Positions 1-9,693 of a stretch of DNA of 64,000 bases are shown here, piece after piece (within the stretch, counting starts at the first letter, position 1; each line of letters starts with the position of its first letter). The stretch comes from Acinetobacter calcoaceticus DSM 30006 = CIP 81.8 (GTDB lineage Bacteria > Pseudomonadota > Gammaproteobacteria > Pseudomonadales > Moraxellaceae), in assembly GCF_000368965.1 (NCBI RefSeq), contig NZ_KB849778.1, positions 62,001-126,000 on the forward strand, in the 5' to 3' direction. The notes beneath the pieces were generated by a model, which worked only from the letters and a program-made list of their open reading frames with translations, was not told the origin of the DNA and searched no databases. The translations under genes were made by a program, and so were the position numbers.

Positions 1-2538
1 TATCGTCGGCTTTCGAGTAAACTACTTGACCTCGTGGTAACACCACATGTTCTTGGGGAAGTTCCTACTGAACCAGTATCAGAAACAGAAGCAAAGACTG
101 ACCGCCAGAAAGTGGTGTGCTATGTCTTACAAAACCATTCTCGAAGCAATGCTTTGGTGGTTGATGGAGAAACGCGTCGTTTAAATTTAAAACCTGCGTT
201 AGACCCATTAGTCGTTGGCACTCATCAGGAAAAAGCATCGGTTTTATTTTTACAGCACAATGATGAAAATAATTTACTGAATCCTCCTCCTCATGCTTTT
301 CCACCACGCTTACTAAAATTAATTGAAGTCTTACAAGAAAATCCTGAACTGGATATAGAGCTTGTTCCGGTTACCGTTTTATGGGGCCGTACACCAGATA
401 AAGAAGATTCTTGGTTTAAGCTTTTATTTTCAGATACATGGGCTACACCAAGCACCGTTAAGCAATTGGTCAACATTGGCTTGCATGGCCGCCAATCATA
501 TTTAGAATTTCATGAACCGCAATCGCTACGTGAACTGGTTGAATATGCACAACAGCATTATCCAAACCTTTCACCAGCTACATATATTGTAAGTACGTTA
601 AATGATTACTTAGATCGTCAACGTGAAGTGGTCTTAGGCCCCGATTTATCGGATCGCCGTAATGTCATGCAGTCAGTTGTAAAATCTCGCGATGTGCAAG
701 AAGCGATCCGCCGTGAAAGTATTCGCGGAAAAGTTAGCATGCTCGAAGCTGAACGTCGTGCGATTGGTTATGTGAATGAAGTGGTATCGGATTATTCACA
801 CTCAGCTGTACGCTTTGCCGATCTTGCTTTAACGCGCTTATGGACCCAACTTTATGACGGCGTAGAAGTGCATAACTTCAGCACTGTTCGTGAACTGGCA
901 AAAGATTATGAAGTGGTTTATACACCTTGCCACCGCAGTCACATTGACTATTTATTATTATCCTATGTGATTTATAAACGTGGCTTAATGGTTCCGTATA
1001 TTGCTGCGGGTGATAACTTAAATCTACCATTTGTAGGGCAACTTTTACGTGGAGGCGGTGCATTCTTTATTCGTCGCTCTTTCCGTGGAAATGGCCTTTA
1101 TACAACGGTATTTAAAGAATATTTATATAGTATTTTGTCACGCAACACCCCTCTTGAATACTTTATTGAGGGTGGACGTTCGCGTACAGGACGCCTATTA
1201 CCGCCTAAGACTGGTATGCTTGCCATGACAGTTCATAGCCATTTACGTGGTCGTGCTAAACCGATCGTCTTCTTACCAACTTATATTGGTTATGAACGAC
1301 TGATGGAAGGCTCGACCTACGTGGGCGAAATGCAAGGTAAACCGAAAGAAGCCGAATCAATTTTTGGTATTGTGAAAACCTTACGAAAAATTGAACGTAT
1401 TTTCGGTAAAGTCCACGTGAACTTTGGTGAGCCTGTTTTCCTTGATGATCTGCTTAAGCAACATAATGCAGAAAATGTTTATATCGAGAAAAATGACGAT
1501 CCAATTCCTCAAGCAGTTTCAGATGCAGTAAATAGCTCTGCACATGCAATTTTAGAAAATATTAACCGAGCTGTGGTGATTAACCCTGTCTCTTTACTTT
1601 CTATTATTTTGCTTGCAACTCCAAAGCATACGCTTGATGAAGAAATCTGTATTAAGCAACTTGAAGCTTACCGCAATCTGGCATCAAACTTCCCATATGA
1701 CCAACGTATGGAAGTAACGCCACTTTCTGGTAAAGAAATTATTGCTTATGGTTTAAAGCTTAAACTCATTAAACGAGTTCAACATGCGCTCGGCGATATT
1801 ATTGCGATTGAAGATAATCAAGCTGTTCTTCTGACCTATTTCCGTAATAACATTTTGCACGCCTTTGTTTTACCGTCATTGGTTGCATCACTTGTTGAAC
1901 ACAATGGAAAAATCAGCCGTTCAGATTTAACCAATGTCATCTATACCCTTTATCCATTTTTGAAGGCAGAGTTATTCCTTAAATGGAAGAGTAGCGAGCT
2001 TAAAGAACAAATTGAGCAATATGCAGATGCGTTAGTTCAATCGAAACTTATTCAACAAGACGATGAAGGTAACTTGATTAGCTCTGCACCAAATACTGAA
2101 GAGCATAATCAACTCGTTGTTTTAGCTACTCCTGTTAAGCAAAGCCTTGAGCGTTACTACATGACGCTTGCGCTAATTACTCAACGTGGTTCGGGTAATA
2201 TTTCTGCTAAACAGGTTGAAGAATTAAGTCATTTACTCGGACAACGCCTGTCAGTTCTATATGAATTTAATTCGCCAGAGTTCTTCGACAAAGCTTTATT
2301 TCAAAGCTTCTTAAAAGTACTTACACAGCAAAATTACATTCGAACCAATGACCAAGGCCAAATCGAGTTTGATGATAATTTCCGTCAAATGGCTGCGGGT
2401 GCACAATTGGTTCTTGATGAAGTAACCTTACAAATGTTGCAACACATCACAACCTTTACCGACGAAGAGTTAAAAGATGCGCTTGAAGCTATGGCATCTC
2501 AACAAGCAAAACGACGTTTAAAACGTAAAAAATCTTAA
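1..2538 (+). CDS. plsB: Glycerol-3-phosphate 1-O-acyltransferase, 5'-truncated by window edge
   Basis: Inner-membrane enzyme that acylates sn-glycerol-3-phosphate at position 1, the first step of phospholipid synthesis. The frame is open from base 1, so the start lies outside the window; the GTG at 34 is internal. Visible family motifs are the HRSHID catalytic block (HX4D), the substrate-binding block FIEGGRSRTGR followed by LLPPKTGM, and VFLPTYIGYE. The C-terminal third is long and hydrophilic, and the protein ends in a basic KRRLKRKKS tail. These are PlsB features, not those of the short PlsC. A strong terminator follows directly. Only the extreme N-terminus is missing. Confidence 0.97.
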   Translation, partial: YRRLSSKLLDLVVTPHVLGEVPTEPVSETEAKTDRQKVVCYVLQNHSRSNALVVDGETRRLNLKPALDPLVVGTHQEKASVLFLQHNDENNLLNPPPHAFPPRLLKLIEVLQENPELDIELVPVTVLWGRTPDKEDSWFKLLFSDTWATPSTVKQLVNIGLHGRQSYLEFHEPQSLRELVEYAQQHYPNLSPATYIVSTLNDYLDRQREVVLGPDLSDRRNVMQSVVKSRDVQEAIRRESIRGKVSMLEAERRAIGYVNEVVSDYSHSAVRFADLALTRLWTQLYDGVEVHNFSTVRELAKDYEVVYTPCHRSHIDYLLLSYVIYKRGLMVPYIAAGDNLNLPFVGQLLRGGGAFFIRRSFRGNGLYTTVFKEYLYSILSRNTPLEYFIEGGRSRTGRLLPPKTGMLAMTVHSHLRGRAKPIVFLPTYIGYERLMEGSTYVGEMQGKPKEAESIFGIVKTLRKIERIFGKVHVNFGEPVFLDDLLKQHNAENVYIEKNDDPIPQAVSDAVNSSAHAILENINRAVVINPVSLLSIILLATPKHTLDEEICIKQLEAYRNLASNFPYDQRMEVTPLSGKEIIAYGLKLKLIKRVQHALGDIIAIEDNQAVLLTYFRNNILHAFVLPSLVASLVEHNGKISRSDLTNVIYTLYPFLKAELFLKWKSSELKEQIEQYADALVQSKLIQQDDEGNLISSAPNTEEHNQLVVLATPVKQSLERYYMTLALITQRGSGNISAKQVEELSHLLGQRLSVLYEFNSPEFFDKALFQSFLKVLTQQNYIRTNDQGQIEFDDNFRQMAAGAQLVLDEVTLQMLQHITTFTDEELKDALEAMASQQAKRRLKRKKS

Positions 2539-2549
2539 AATTTTTAGTC

Positions 2550-2584
2550 AAAATAAAAGGCAACGAAAGTTGCCTTTTATTTTA
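2550..2584. terminator. Bidirectional terminator between plsB and the convergent gene
   Basis: The inverted repeat AAAATAAAAGGCAAC / GTTGCCTTTTATTTT surrounds a GAAA loop and is T-rich on both sides. It lies 11 nt past the plsB stop and overlaps the last bases of the convergent gene. Confidence 0.85.
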
Positions 2585-3568
2585 TTGGCGAATTGGACAT
2601 TCAAAATAACGTGGATCATCCATGCAACGCAGACGCTTCATGAGTTGAACAAAATAAGCATCGTAATAACCTGAAAGAACGTACTGATTACGTATTTTTG
2701 CAACCATAACATCATAGCTCTGCTTTTCATAAAAAGAGACATCTACCCAGTAATAGGCAGGTAAATGGTTTTCCCACTGGGTCGCACGGTTAGTCAGTAA
2801 TTGGCTGTTTTGAACAAACCATCCTCGAATTTTTCGACCAAAATTAGCAGGATAAGCTTGTGGTTTAATAATTAAATTGACGCCGAAATATGCCAAAGGA
2901 AAGTTAATGACTTGGACATCTGGTCCAAATTCTTTTTGTAAGTTATATGGTAATAACCCATATATAGGGGCAGGAACAATATCGATTTTGTCTTGTTTAA
3001 ACTGAACAATCGCATTAGATAAATCAACATAAACTGGCTGACCACCCACACTTCGTACCAATGCTTGCTGTGGTGGGTTGTTGGGTAACACGCCAATACG
3101 TTGATTTCTTAATTGAGCAACTCTAGAGATTTTCTTATTTTTTAGGACCATATAGGCAGTGCCAATTGGAATCATCCCTACCGCTTCATAGTCCTTAGAA
3201 ATTAACCTTTTCTCGACTGTTGGATGATTCAAAAGCTGTAATAAGCTTTTAGCAGTACGATTATTAGGAATAAGCCCGATACCTGCGGTGCTCCCCATAA
3301 ACTGGTTATAACGATAAGTATTAAAATTAGATGCTGCCAAACCTGAACATTTACCCTCGTCAAATGCTTGTATAGCCTGTTGTTCCTTTTGATAGGTAAC
3401 CACTTTAAATTTGACTTGATATTGCTGGGCATATAACCGAATGTCATTTAAACGACGTGTGATATCCCCTTGGGAGCCAATCGGATCATATGCACACCAC
3501 ACCTGATCCTCTGCCCAACTCGTGACGGCTGTTAAGCTCAAAATAAGAGCTAAGCAAATTTTTTTCAC
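2582..3568 (-). CDS. Putative periplasmic substrate-binding protein (DUF6091-like)
   Basis: About 328 aa. I chose the GTG at 3568 because AAAGG lies just upstream and it gives a clean signal peptide (MKKICLALILSLTAVTSWA, then E). A TTG at 3595 would add nine basic residues and has no ribosome site. The mature protein looks like a bilobal ligand-binding fold: a WCAYDPIG start, a QVKFKVVTYQKEQQAIQAF segment typical of solute-binding proteins, and AASNFNTYRYNQF. I recall this type from Acinetobacter as a DUF6091 family member; its ligand is unknown and no permease genes sit beside it. It is separated from both neighbours by terminator or opposite orientation, so it is probably transcribed alone. 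Confidence 0.75.
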   Translation of the reverse strand: MKKICLALILSLTAVTSWAEDQVWCAYDPIGSQGDITRRLNDIRLYAQQYQVKFKVVTYQKEQQAIQAFDEGKCSGLAASNFNTYRYNQFMGSTAGIGLIPNNRTAKSLLQLLNHPTVEKRLISKDYEAVGMIPIGTAYMVLKNKKISRVAQLRNQRIGVLPNNPPQQALVRSVGGQPVYVDLSNAIVQFKQDKIDIVPAPIYGLLPYNLQKEFGPDVQVINFPLAYFGVNLIIKPQAYPANFGRKIRGWFVQNSQLLTNRATQWENHLPAYYWVDVSFYEKQSYDVMVAKIRNQYVLSGYYDAYFVQLMKRLRCMDDPRYFECPIRQ

Positions 3569-3647
3569 TTTCAACCTTTTTATCTTTATCGGCAATTTGG
3601 CTGCCTCATCAGGTATTTCTATTCTTATTTAAAGTTTAATCAAAATT

Positions 3648-4463
3648 TTATTTAGTACTATGAACATTTAAACATAATAAATAGTCATTAAAGCAAATTG
3701 GATGCTCTAATTGAAAATCTGTTTGAAGCAAATGTTTCGCATATATTCTTTTACCTGAGATTTGGTTTGATTCTAAAGTTAACTCTGGTAATCCCAATTG
3801 TTTTTGAAACCACAATATAATTTCATGCAAGGGCAATGGTTGATTATTAGTCACAATATAGCTCGCTTGATGATTTTCATAATCAGCCATAAAAGCCAAA
3901 AATCTTGCTAAATCATCAATATGTATTCGATTGCTGTAATGTATATTTGGATAGCTTTGACTATTTTCAGCCATTTTCTTCAAACGGGCAACGGAGGTTC
4001 CATAAATGCCAGTTGGGCGAATAATTACACATTGGTTTGGATAATGCTTCTGCCAAAGCAACTCCATATTCCGTAAGATATGGCCTTGTGCATCGCTTGG
4101 CTGAATTTCACTACAATCATCAATGATCTCCCCTGCATTTTCACCATATACCCGCGTAGAAGAGACTACGATTATTTTTTTGACCGGATGTAGTTTTAAT
4201 GCTTCTCGAATCGGTTCAATACTATCTACATAAGTATGTTGATAACCCTCAACCGTACCTTCTGTCGGGGAAAGTAAAATATATACAACATCTACAGGTT
4301 CAATTTTACTTAAATCGAGTTTAAAGATATCTTGAACAAGATGGGTTGCGTAACTATCTGTTTTTACACTACGGCTGATTGTGGTAATTTGATGTTCTTT
4401 CTCAAATAGTTGTTTAGCAACACGCTGAGATGTTTTACCATAACCGATAAATAATATATGCAT
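3648..4463 (-). CDS. NAD(P)-dependent epimerase/dehydratase family protein (YeeZ-like)
   Basis: 271 aa, extended short-chain dehydrogenase fold. The N-terminal glycine-rich nucleotide loop reads GYGKTSQRVA (residues 7-16). VVYILLSPTEGTVEGY follows, then VVSSTRVYGENAG, which resembles the Ser/Tyr region of the fold. The usual YxxxK is not clear, so it may be an atypical or non-catalytic member. Substrate unknown. The gene is divergent from recG with only 20 nt between the start codons, so the recG promoter probably lies inside this gene. Confidence 0.75.
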   Translation of the reverse strand: MHILFIGYGKTSQRVAKQLFEKEHQITTISRSVKTDSYATHLVQDIFKLDLSKIEPVDVVYILLSPTEGTVEGYQHTYVDSIEPIREALKLHPVKKIIVVSSTRVYGENAGEIIDDCSEIQPSDAQGHILRNMELLWQKHYPNQCVIIRPTGIYGTSVARLKKMAENSQSYPNIHYSNRIHIDDLARFLAFMADYENHQASYIVTNNQPLPLHEIILWFQKQLGLPELTLESNQISGKRIYAKHLLQTDFQLEHPICFNDYLLCLNVHSTK

Positions 4464-4483
4464 AGAAAACTCGTTGAGGGGAC

Positions 4484-6529
4484 ATGACTTCAGTCCATCA
4501 GTTACAAGGCGTTGGATCGGCTTCAGCAGCCCTGCTCGAAAAACTAAATATTTTTACCACAGATGATTTACTGTTTCATCTGCCACGTGATTATGAAGAC
4601 CGCAGCACGATTATTGCAATGAATCAACTTGTGGTTGGGCGTAGCTATTTACTCGAAGGCGAGGTCAGATCAATTGATTTCCCTCCGGGAAAACGAAAAT
4701 CTATGGCAGCCTTGGTTCAAGATGAATTCGGTAAAGTCACCTTACGCTTTTATCATATTTATAAAAACCTGACTGACAAAATAAAACCAGGTCATCGCTT
4801 ACGTATTTTTGGTGAAGTTCGCGTAGGTGCTCGCGGCCTTGAGATGTATCATCCTGAAATTCAACTCATTAATGACCATACTCCCCTACCCAAGACCCAG
4901 CTTACAGCAATTTATCCCAGTACAGATGGACTAACCCAACCCAAACTGCGCGAATATGTAAAACAAGCTTTAAAGCATCATAGTGATGCCTTACCAGAGC
5001 TACTCCCAAAACAATATACCAATGGCTATGCGCTTAAAGAGGCTTTGTATTACATTCATGAGCCTCCAGTTGATGCCAATATGGTCCAATTGGCTCAAGG
5101 TTCACACCCCGCACAGCAACGGCTTATTTTTGAAGAGTTGGTTGCACACCAAATTAGTTTACTTAATCGACGTGCTTATATTCGCCAAATTGCTTCTCCA
5201 GCTTTTTCAAGCAGCAAAATATTAGCCAAAAAACTATTAGAAGCTTTACCTTTTCAAATGACCAATGCACAAAAACGTGTATCTAAAGAAATTTTGAATG
5301 ATTTGAAGCAGAACCAACCAATGCTTCGATTAGTGCAAGGTGATGTAGGCGCTGGAAAGACCTTGGTTGCAGCTGTAGCTGCTTGCCATGCTTTAGAAGC
5401 TGATTGGCAAGTTGCATTAATGGCTCCTACTGAAATTCTTGCAGAACAGCACTATTTAAATTTTAAGCGTTGGTTTGAACCCTTAGGCATTACTGTCGCA
5501 TGGTTGTCTGGAAAACAAAAAGGTAAAGCTCGCGCACAAGCAGAGCAACAAATTAAAGAAGGTCATGCTGAACTTATTATTGGTACACATGCGTTATTTC
5601 AAGACAATGTAGGCTTCGCCAAATTAGGTCTAGTGATTATTGATGAACAACATCGTTTTGGCGTAGATCAGCGTCTAGCTCTGCGTAATAAAGGTGCTGA
5701 GCAGTTCACCCCACACCAACTCGTCATGACAGCCACCCCTATTCCACGAACACTGGCAATGAGTGCCTATGGTGATTTAGACACATCGATTATTGATGAG
5801 TTACCACCGGGTCGTACCCCAATTCAAACGGTTACGATCCCACTTGATCGTCGTGAGGAAGTTCTTCAACGAATTGCTTCAAATTGCAGAGATGGGAAAC
5901 AAGCATATTGGGTTTGTACACTGGTTGAACAGTCTGAAACTTTAGATGCTCAAGCAGCAGAAGCAACTTATCAAGAAATGAAAGAGCGCTTTCCTGAGCT
6001 CAATATTGGCTTAGTGCATGGCAAAATGAAAGCCGATGAAAAGCAAGCGGTCATGCAAGCGTTTAAGAATAATGAATTACAGCTTCTTATTGCAACGACA
6101 GTCATTGAAGTTGGAGTAGATGTTCCCAACTCCTCCATTATGGTGATTGAAAATGCCGAGCGTTTAGGACTTTCTCAGTTACACCAATTACGTGGTCGTG
6201 TAGGTCGAGGAGCTCAAGCCAGCTTTTGCGTACTTTTATATAAAATACCTCTTTCACAAAATGGCCAAGAGAGACTTTCTATTTTAAGAGAAAGTAATGA
6301 TGGCTTTGTGATTGCAGAAAAAGATCTTGAGTTACGCGGGCCGGGTGAATTACTAGGTACTAAACAAACTGGAGATATGGGTTTTAGAGTTGCTCGTCTA
6401 GAGCGAGATGACCACTTACTCAGTCAAGCTCATTATGTAGCTCAGCAAGTGTTAAAAGACTATCCAGAACAAGCAGATGCGCTATTAAAACGTTGGCTTC
6501 CAGAAGCGCCTCGTTATGCATATGTTTAG
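4484..6529 (+). CDS. recG: ATP-dependent DNA helicase RecG
   Basis: 681 aa, the usual length. It drives fork reversal and Holliday-junction branch migration during repair of stalled replication forks. An N-terminal wedge/OB region (about 1-230) is followed by the superfamily 2 core: Walker A GDVGAGKT at 286-293, DEQH box at 387-390, motif III TATPIPRTLAMSAYGDLDTS, and the C-terminal helicase lobe with HQLRGRVGRG. GAGGGGAC immediately before the ATG is a strong ribosome site. The 3' end overlaps comF by 14 nt, which suggests co-transcription and coupled translation. Confidence 0.97.
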   Translation: MTSVHQLQGVGSASAALLEKLNIFTTDDLLFHLPRDYEDRSTIIAMNQLVVGRSYLLEGEVRSIDFPPGKRKSMAALVQDEFGKVTLRFYHIYKNLTDKIKPGHRLRIFGEVRVGARGLEMYHPEIQLINDHTPLPKTQLTAIYPSTDGLTQPKLREYVKQALKHHSDALPELLPKQYTNGYALKEALYYIHEPPVDANMVQLAQGSHPAQQRLIFEELVAHQISLLNRRAYIRQIASPAFSSSKILAKKLLEALPFQMTNAQKRVSKEILNDLKQNQPMLRLVQGDVGAGKTLVAAVAACHALEADWQVALMAPTEILAEQHYLNFKRWFEPLGITVAWLSGKQKGKARAQAEQQIKEGHAELIIGTHALFQDNVGFAKLGLVIIDEQHRFGVDQRLALRNKGAEQFTPHQLVMTATPIPRTLAMSAYGDLDTSIIDELPPGRTPIQTVTIPLDRREEVLQRIASNCRDGKQAYWVCTLVEQSETLDAQAAEATYQEMKERFPELNIGLVHGKMKADEKQAVMQAFKNNELQLLIATTVIEVGVDVPNSSIMVIENAERLGLSQLHQLRGRVGRGAQASFCVLLYKIPLSQNGQERLSILRESNDGFVIAEKDLELRGPGELLGTKQTGDMGFRVARLERDDHLLSQAHYVAQQVLKDYPEQADALLKRWLPEAPRYAYV

Positions 6530-7151
6530 TTTCTTAAATCCGCAGCATCTTATCCACTCACTCTCACCTTGCTTGTTGTGTGAGTCAGGTGTGCGAGAAA
6601 AACATTCGCTCTGTAAGGACTGTTGGGAACAGTTACCATGGCTTAAACAAATAATTCAACGTAATGATCAATCAGTTCTTGTGGCCTGTGATTATGCATA
6701 TCCAGTTAACCGAATCATTCAGCAGTTTAAATATGAACAAAAATTACATTATCAAATCTTATTAGGTGAAATTTTACAACAACTCAAATTTCCTAAGGTA
6801 CAAGCTATTGTACCTATGCCGATTTCGAATCAACGCTTAATTGAACGTGGTTTTAATCAGTCACTATTACTCGCAAATATCTTAAGCAAGCAATTAAAAA
6901 TACCTGTTTGGCAGCCAGTGCAACGCCTTGCTGAGCATTCACAAAAAGGGCTTTCTCGACTGGAACGCTTTGAGAACATCGAACAACAATTCATTACGCT
7001 TACTGAAGAAAAACGGCGTTATCGCCGTATTCTGATTATTGATGATGTCGTTACCACCGGAAGTTCAATTTATGCCCTTAGTCAGGTATTAAAGCAATTA
7101 GGATGTACAACCATTCATGCCGCCTGTTTAGCGGCAACTTTAACGAGCTAA
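6516..7151 (+). CDS. comF: ComF family phosphoribosyltransferase-like protein
   Basis: 211 aa. In competent Gram-negatives ComF helps natural transformation after DNA reaches the cytoplasm; the fold is a type I phosphoribosyltransferase but the reaction is uncertain. Visible are a zinc-ribbon pair, CLLC (19-22) and CKDC (33-36), and the PRPP-binding loop LIIDDVVTTGSS (about 173-184). The start lies inside recG, at 6516 or at the ATG two codons later, giving a 14 nt (or 8 nt) overlap. Such overlap implies translation coupled to recG. It converges on the Nudix gene with only 5 nt between the stops and no visible terminator. Confidence 0.9.
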   Translation: MHMFSFLNPQHLIHSLSPCLLCESGVREKHSLCKDCWEQLPWLKQIIQRNDQSVLVACDYAYPVNRIIQQFKYEQKLHYQILLGEILQQLKFPKVQAIVPMPISNQRLIERGFNQSLLLANILSKQLKIPVWQPVQRLAEHSQKGLSRLERFENIEQQFITLTEEKRRYRRILIIDDVVTTGSSIYALSQVLKQLGCTTIHAACLAATLTS

Positions 7152-7156
7152 GATGA

Positions 7157-7555
7157 TTAAACCGTAGATAAATGCTGCTCACACCAAGGAATAACAATTT
7201 CACGGGTTAATGGTGCGAGGTGAGTTTCTGAATCATTCAAATCAACCCATTTCATTTCTGCAATTTCAGCAGCAATTTTAGGAGCCTGATCGAGTTGAAC
7301 CAGATATAAATGACTGACCAGAATATGATCTGGCTCATTCGCCGCTGCTGTTTCAAAACGGCCAAGAAATTGCTCAATTACAGAAGAACTTCCAACTTCT
7401 TCTAAAATTTCTCGCTGCATTGTGATCTCTGGCGCCTCATTAGGTTCCAGCTTACCACCCACTTGCATAAAAGCATGGGTATTACGCTTTCTTACGAGCA
7501 ATAACTGATTTTGTTTGTTCAAGATCACTGCAGCAGCGACCGTAATTGTTTTCAC
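7157..7555 (-). CDS. Nudix hydrolase
   Basis: 132 aa, a single Nudix domain with a good box: G34-x5-E40-x7-R48-E49-x2-E52-E53-x-G55. It should hydrolyse a nucleoside diphosphate linked to another group using Mg2+. Short size and the VRKRNTHAFMQVGGKLEPNE segment resemble MutT-like house-cleaning enzymes, but the substrate cannot be told from sequence. It lies 13 nt downstream of the LOG-family gene on the same strand, so the two are probably one operon of nucleotide-processing enzymes. Confidence 0.88.
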   Translation of the reverse strand: MKTITVAAAVILNKQNQLLLVRKRNTHAFMQVGGKLEPNEAPEITMQREILEEVGSSSVIEQFLGRFETAAANEPDHILVSHLYLVQLDQAPKIAAEIAEMKWVDLNDSETHLAPLTREIVIPWCEQHLSTV

Positions 7556-7568
7556 CTATTTAACCTCT

Positions 7569-8150
7569 TTATGGTTGAACATCTGCATTTGCCCATTTTG
7601 GAGCAGGAGCCTGATATTGCTCAAATTGTTGAAAAATCTCTTCGATTTTGTCTGATGCGATCAATTTATCAACGAACCGTGCTTGGCTAAATCCATTATC
7701 TACCGTTCCTTGAATCATTTTAAGTAAATCTTCATAAAAGCCAGCTACATTTAAGAAGGCACATGGCTTTTGATGAATACCTAATTGCGCCCACGTCCAT
7801 TGTTCAAAGATTTCTTCCAATGTACCCGCACCGCCAGGTAAAGCAATGAAACCATCGGAAAGATCTGCCATTTTGGTCTTACGCTCATGCATATTTTCGA
7901 CAACATATAATTTGGTTAAGCCCGGATGAGCTAACTCACGATCGACCAAAGCACGAGGTATTACTCCAATGACTTGTCCACCTGCCCGTAAGGCACTATC
8001 AGCAACAACGCCCATCAAACCTGAGCGACCACCACCATAAACCAAGGTCTTACCTTGTTTTGCAATAGCCTCACCTGTAGTTTGGGCAACTTGTTGGAAA
8101 ATTGGGTTTGAACCAAGAGATGAACCACAGAAAATACAAATTGAATTCAT
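7569..8150 (-). CDS. LOG family protein (nucleoside 5'-monophosphate phosphoribohydrolase type)
   Basis: 193 aa, Rossmann-like TIGR00730 family. The hallmark PGGAGTLEE occurs at 105-113, with MHERK at 88-92; these are the catalytic and phosphoribose-binding residues of Lonely-Guy enzymes. Members cleave the ribose phosphate from (cytokinin-type or purine) nucleotides. N-terminal CIFCGSSLGSN is also typical. It is the first gene of a two-gene unit with the Nudix hydrolase 13 nt downstream, suggesting a nucleotide-salvage or clean-up role. The bacterial substrate is not determined by sequence. Confidence 0.88.
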   Translation of the reverse strand: MNSICIFCGSSLGSNPIFQQVAQTTGEAIAKQGKTLVYGGGRSGLMGVVADSALRAGGQVIGVIPRALVDRELAHPGLTKLYVVENMHERKTKMADLSDGFIALPGGAGTLEEIFEQWTWAQLGIHQKPCAFLNVAGFYEDLLKMIQGTVDNGFSQARFVDKLIASDKIEEIFQQFEQYQAPAPKWANADVQP

Positions 8151-8308
8151 AGTGTAAAAAACCGTTTTATTGAACTGTCATGCTGACAAACTAAACTATC
8201 GATAAAGTTTTTTTTTGCAAAATAGCGTATTAGCAAGTGTTTTTCGGCAAATCCTTGTCTAAAATACACCCATCCATTTCCATCAGACTGCGTGAGGAAA
8301 AAAGACAC

Positions 8309-9322
8309 ATGCTTGAAGCCTTTTATGCCACAGAACGCGGAAGTCTGGAAGATGCCACCATCAATGGTGGATTTGATCTACATCCCGAATTAGTCTGGCT
8401 TGATCTTATTGCCCCCTCGCAAGAAGAGCAACAATGGGTCTTAGATGCCTATGATCAAAACTTACCTACACTAAAGTCGCTTGAAGATATTTCATCATCA
8501 GCACGATTTTACCGTGATGATGACGGTATTTTGCATATCAGCACCTATTTTTTAACGAAAAATAAAAATTATCAAGTTGATGGTGATGCAGAAGACTCTT
8601 CACACATTTTAGCGATGGTGCAAACGGTCGCATTTATCTTACATAAAGACCGTCTCTTTACGATGCGGGGAGAAAAATTAGTTGCCTTTCGTGCCTTCCG
8701 GGCACGCGCTCGTCGAAATGACTATGACATGGACTATAAAGATCCCACATGGATTTTATTAGGCCTTCTTGAGGCAAAACTCGATGAGCTAGCGGATATC
8801 TTAGAAGATATCCACAAAGATTTAGAAAAATACTCTACCGAAGTTCTAAATAATCACCAGCGTGAACAAATTCTAGATCTTGACGACATGATTACGCGAC
8901 TAGCTCAACAAGAAGATATGCTAGGAAAAGCGCAGCTCTGTTTAATTGATTTGCGACGTGTACTTACTTTTTTATCACGTCCACGCGCATTAGGCAGTCA
9001 TATTTACGATGCAGATATTCGAGAACTCAGTGAAGATGTTCGCTCACTCGTAGAACATGATGCTTTCTTATTCCAAAAAGTACGATTCTTGCTTGATACA
9101 ACGTCTGGATTCATTAATACCGAGCAGAATGACACGATCCGTCGATTCTCGATTTTGCCAAGTATGTTAGCTCCACCTATGCTCATTGCCAGTATCTATG
9201 GTATGAACACAGATGTATTACCTTTCGCACATGGTACGACTAGTTTCTTTATTGTTTTACTCATTATTATGGGCTTCTTTATTGGTCCTATTATTTACTT
9301 CCGCTGGAAGAAATGGATCTAA
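8309..9322 (+). CDS. corA: CorA family magnesium/cobalt channel
   Basis: 337 aa from the ATG at 8309, chosen because GAGGA lies 11 nt upstream. A GTG at 8237 would add 24 residues and lacks a ribosome site. A large cytoplasmic alpha/beta and coiled domain (about 1-275) is followed by two membrane helices near the C-terminus. The first carries the signature YGMN, which forms the selectivity ring of the pentameric channel; a short loop (TDVLPFAHG) links it to the second. The protein ends in basic RWKKWI on the cytoplasmic side. It is monocistronic and closed by a strong terminator. Confidence 0.93.
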   Translation: MLEAFYATERGSLEDATINGGFDLHPELVWLDLIAPSQEEQQWVLDAYDQNLPTLKSLEDISSSARFYRDDDGILHISTYFLTKNKNYQVDGDAEDSSHILAMVQTVAFILHKDRLFTMRGEKLVAFRAFRARARRNDYDMDYKDPTWILLGLLEAKLDELADILEDIHKDLEKYSTEVLNNHQREQILDLDDMITRLAQQEDMLGKAQLCLIDLRRVLTFLSRPRALGSHIYDADIRELSEDVRSLVEHDAFLFQKVRFLLDTTSGFINTEQNDTIRRFSILPSMLAPPMLIASIYGMNTDVLPFAHGTTSFFIVLLIIMGFFIGPIIYFRWKKWI

Positions 9323-9352
9323 GCTTTGTAATAAAATGCTAATTCCAAGCAT

Positions 9353-9382
9353 AAAAAAGCACCTATATTTAGGTGCTTTTTT
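9353..9382. terminator. Bidirectional terminator between corA and mlaB
   Basis: AAAAAAGCACCTA / TAGGTGCTTTTTT stem with a short TATT loop. It is T-rich in both orientations and sits between convergent genes. Confidence 0.88.
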
Positions 9383-9394
9383 ATATTTTACAGA

Positions 9395-9682
9395 TCAAAT
9401 CAGATGTAGATCTTCCTGCAAATGGCAGGCTTGAATAATCTTCAGCATTTTTTCGGGTACATTTTTAAAATGTAAACCAGTATTCTGCGGAGTAACACGT
9501 AGCCATTGAACTAAAACAGCCAATGCCAAGGTACTACCATGCTCAAGCTGTGTTAAATCTACCACTAAAGGAAAGCTTTGTTGCTTCTTAATGATATCTA
9601 ACCCAGCTTTATACTGTTGTTCGGCATTTTCAAAATCAATTTTTCCCGAAACAACCAATTGTTGGTTGAGATACTGAACCAC
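9395..9682 (-). CDS. mlaB: MlaB: STAS-domain subunit of the Mla phospholipid transporter
   Basis: 95 aa, a single STAS domain. In the MlaFEDB inner-membrane complex MlaB binds the ATPase MlaF and stabilises it. Sequence identity in STAS proteins is low, so the call rests on the fold-like pattern (central FPLVVDLTQLEHGSTLALAVL) plus position as last gene of mlaFEDCB, the order also known from Escherichia coli. It follows mlaC by 11 nt. Confidence 0.85.
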   Translation of the reverse strand: MVQYLNQQLVVSGKIDFENAEQQYKAGLDIIKKQQSFPLVVDLTQLEHGSTLALAVLVQWLRVTPQNTGLHFKNVPEKMLKIIQACHLQEDLHLI

Positions 9683-9693
9683 TATTCACCTAC

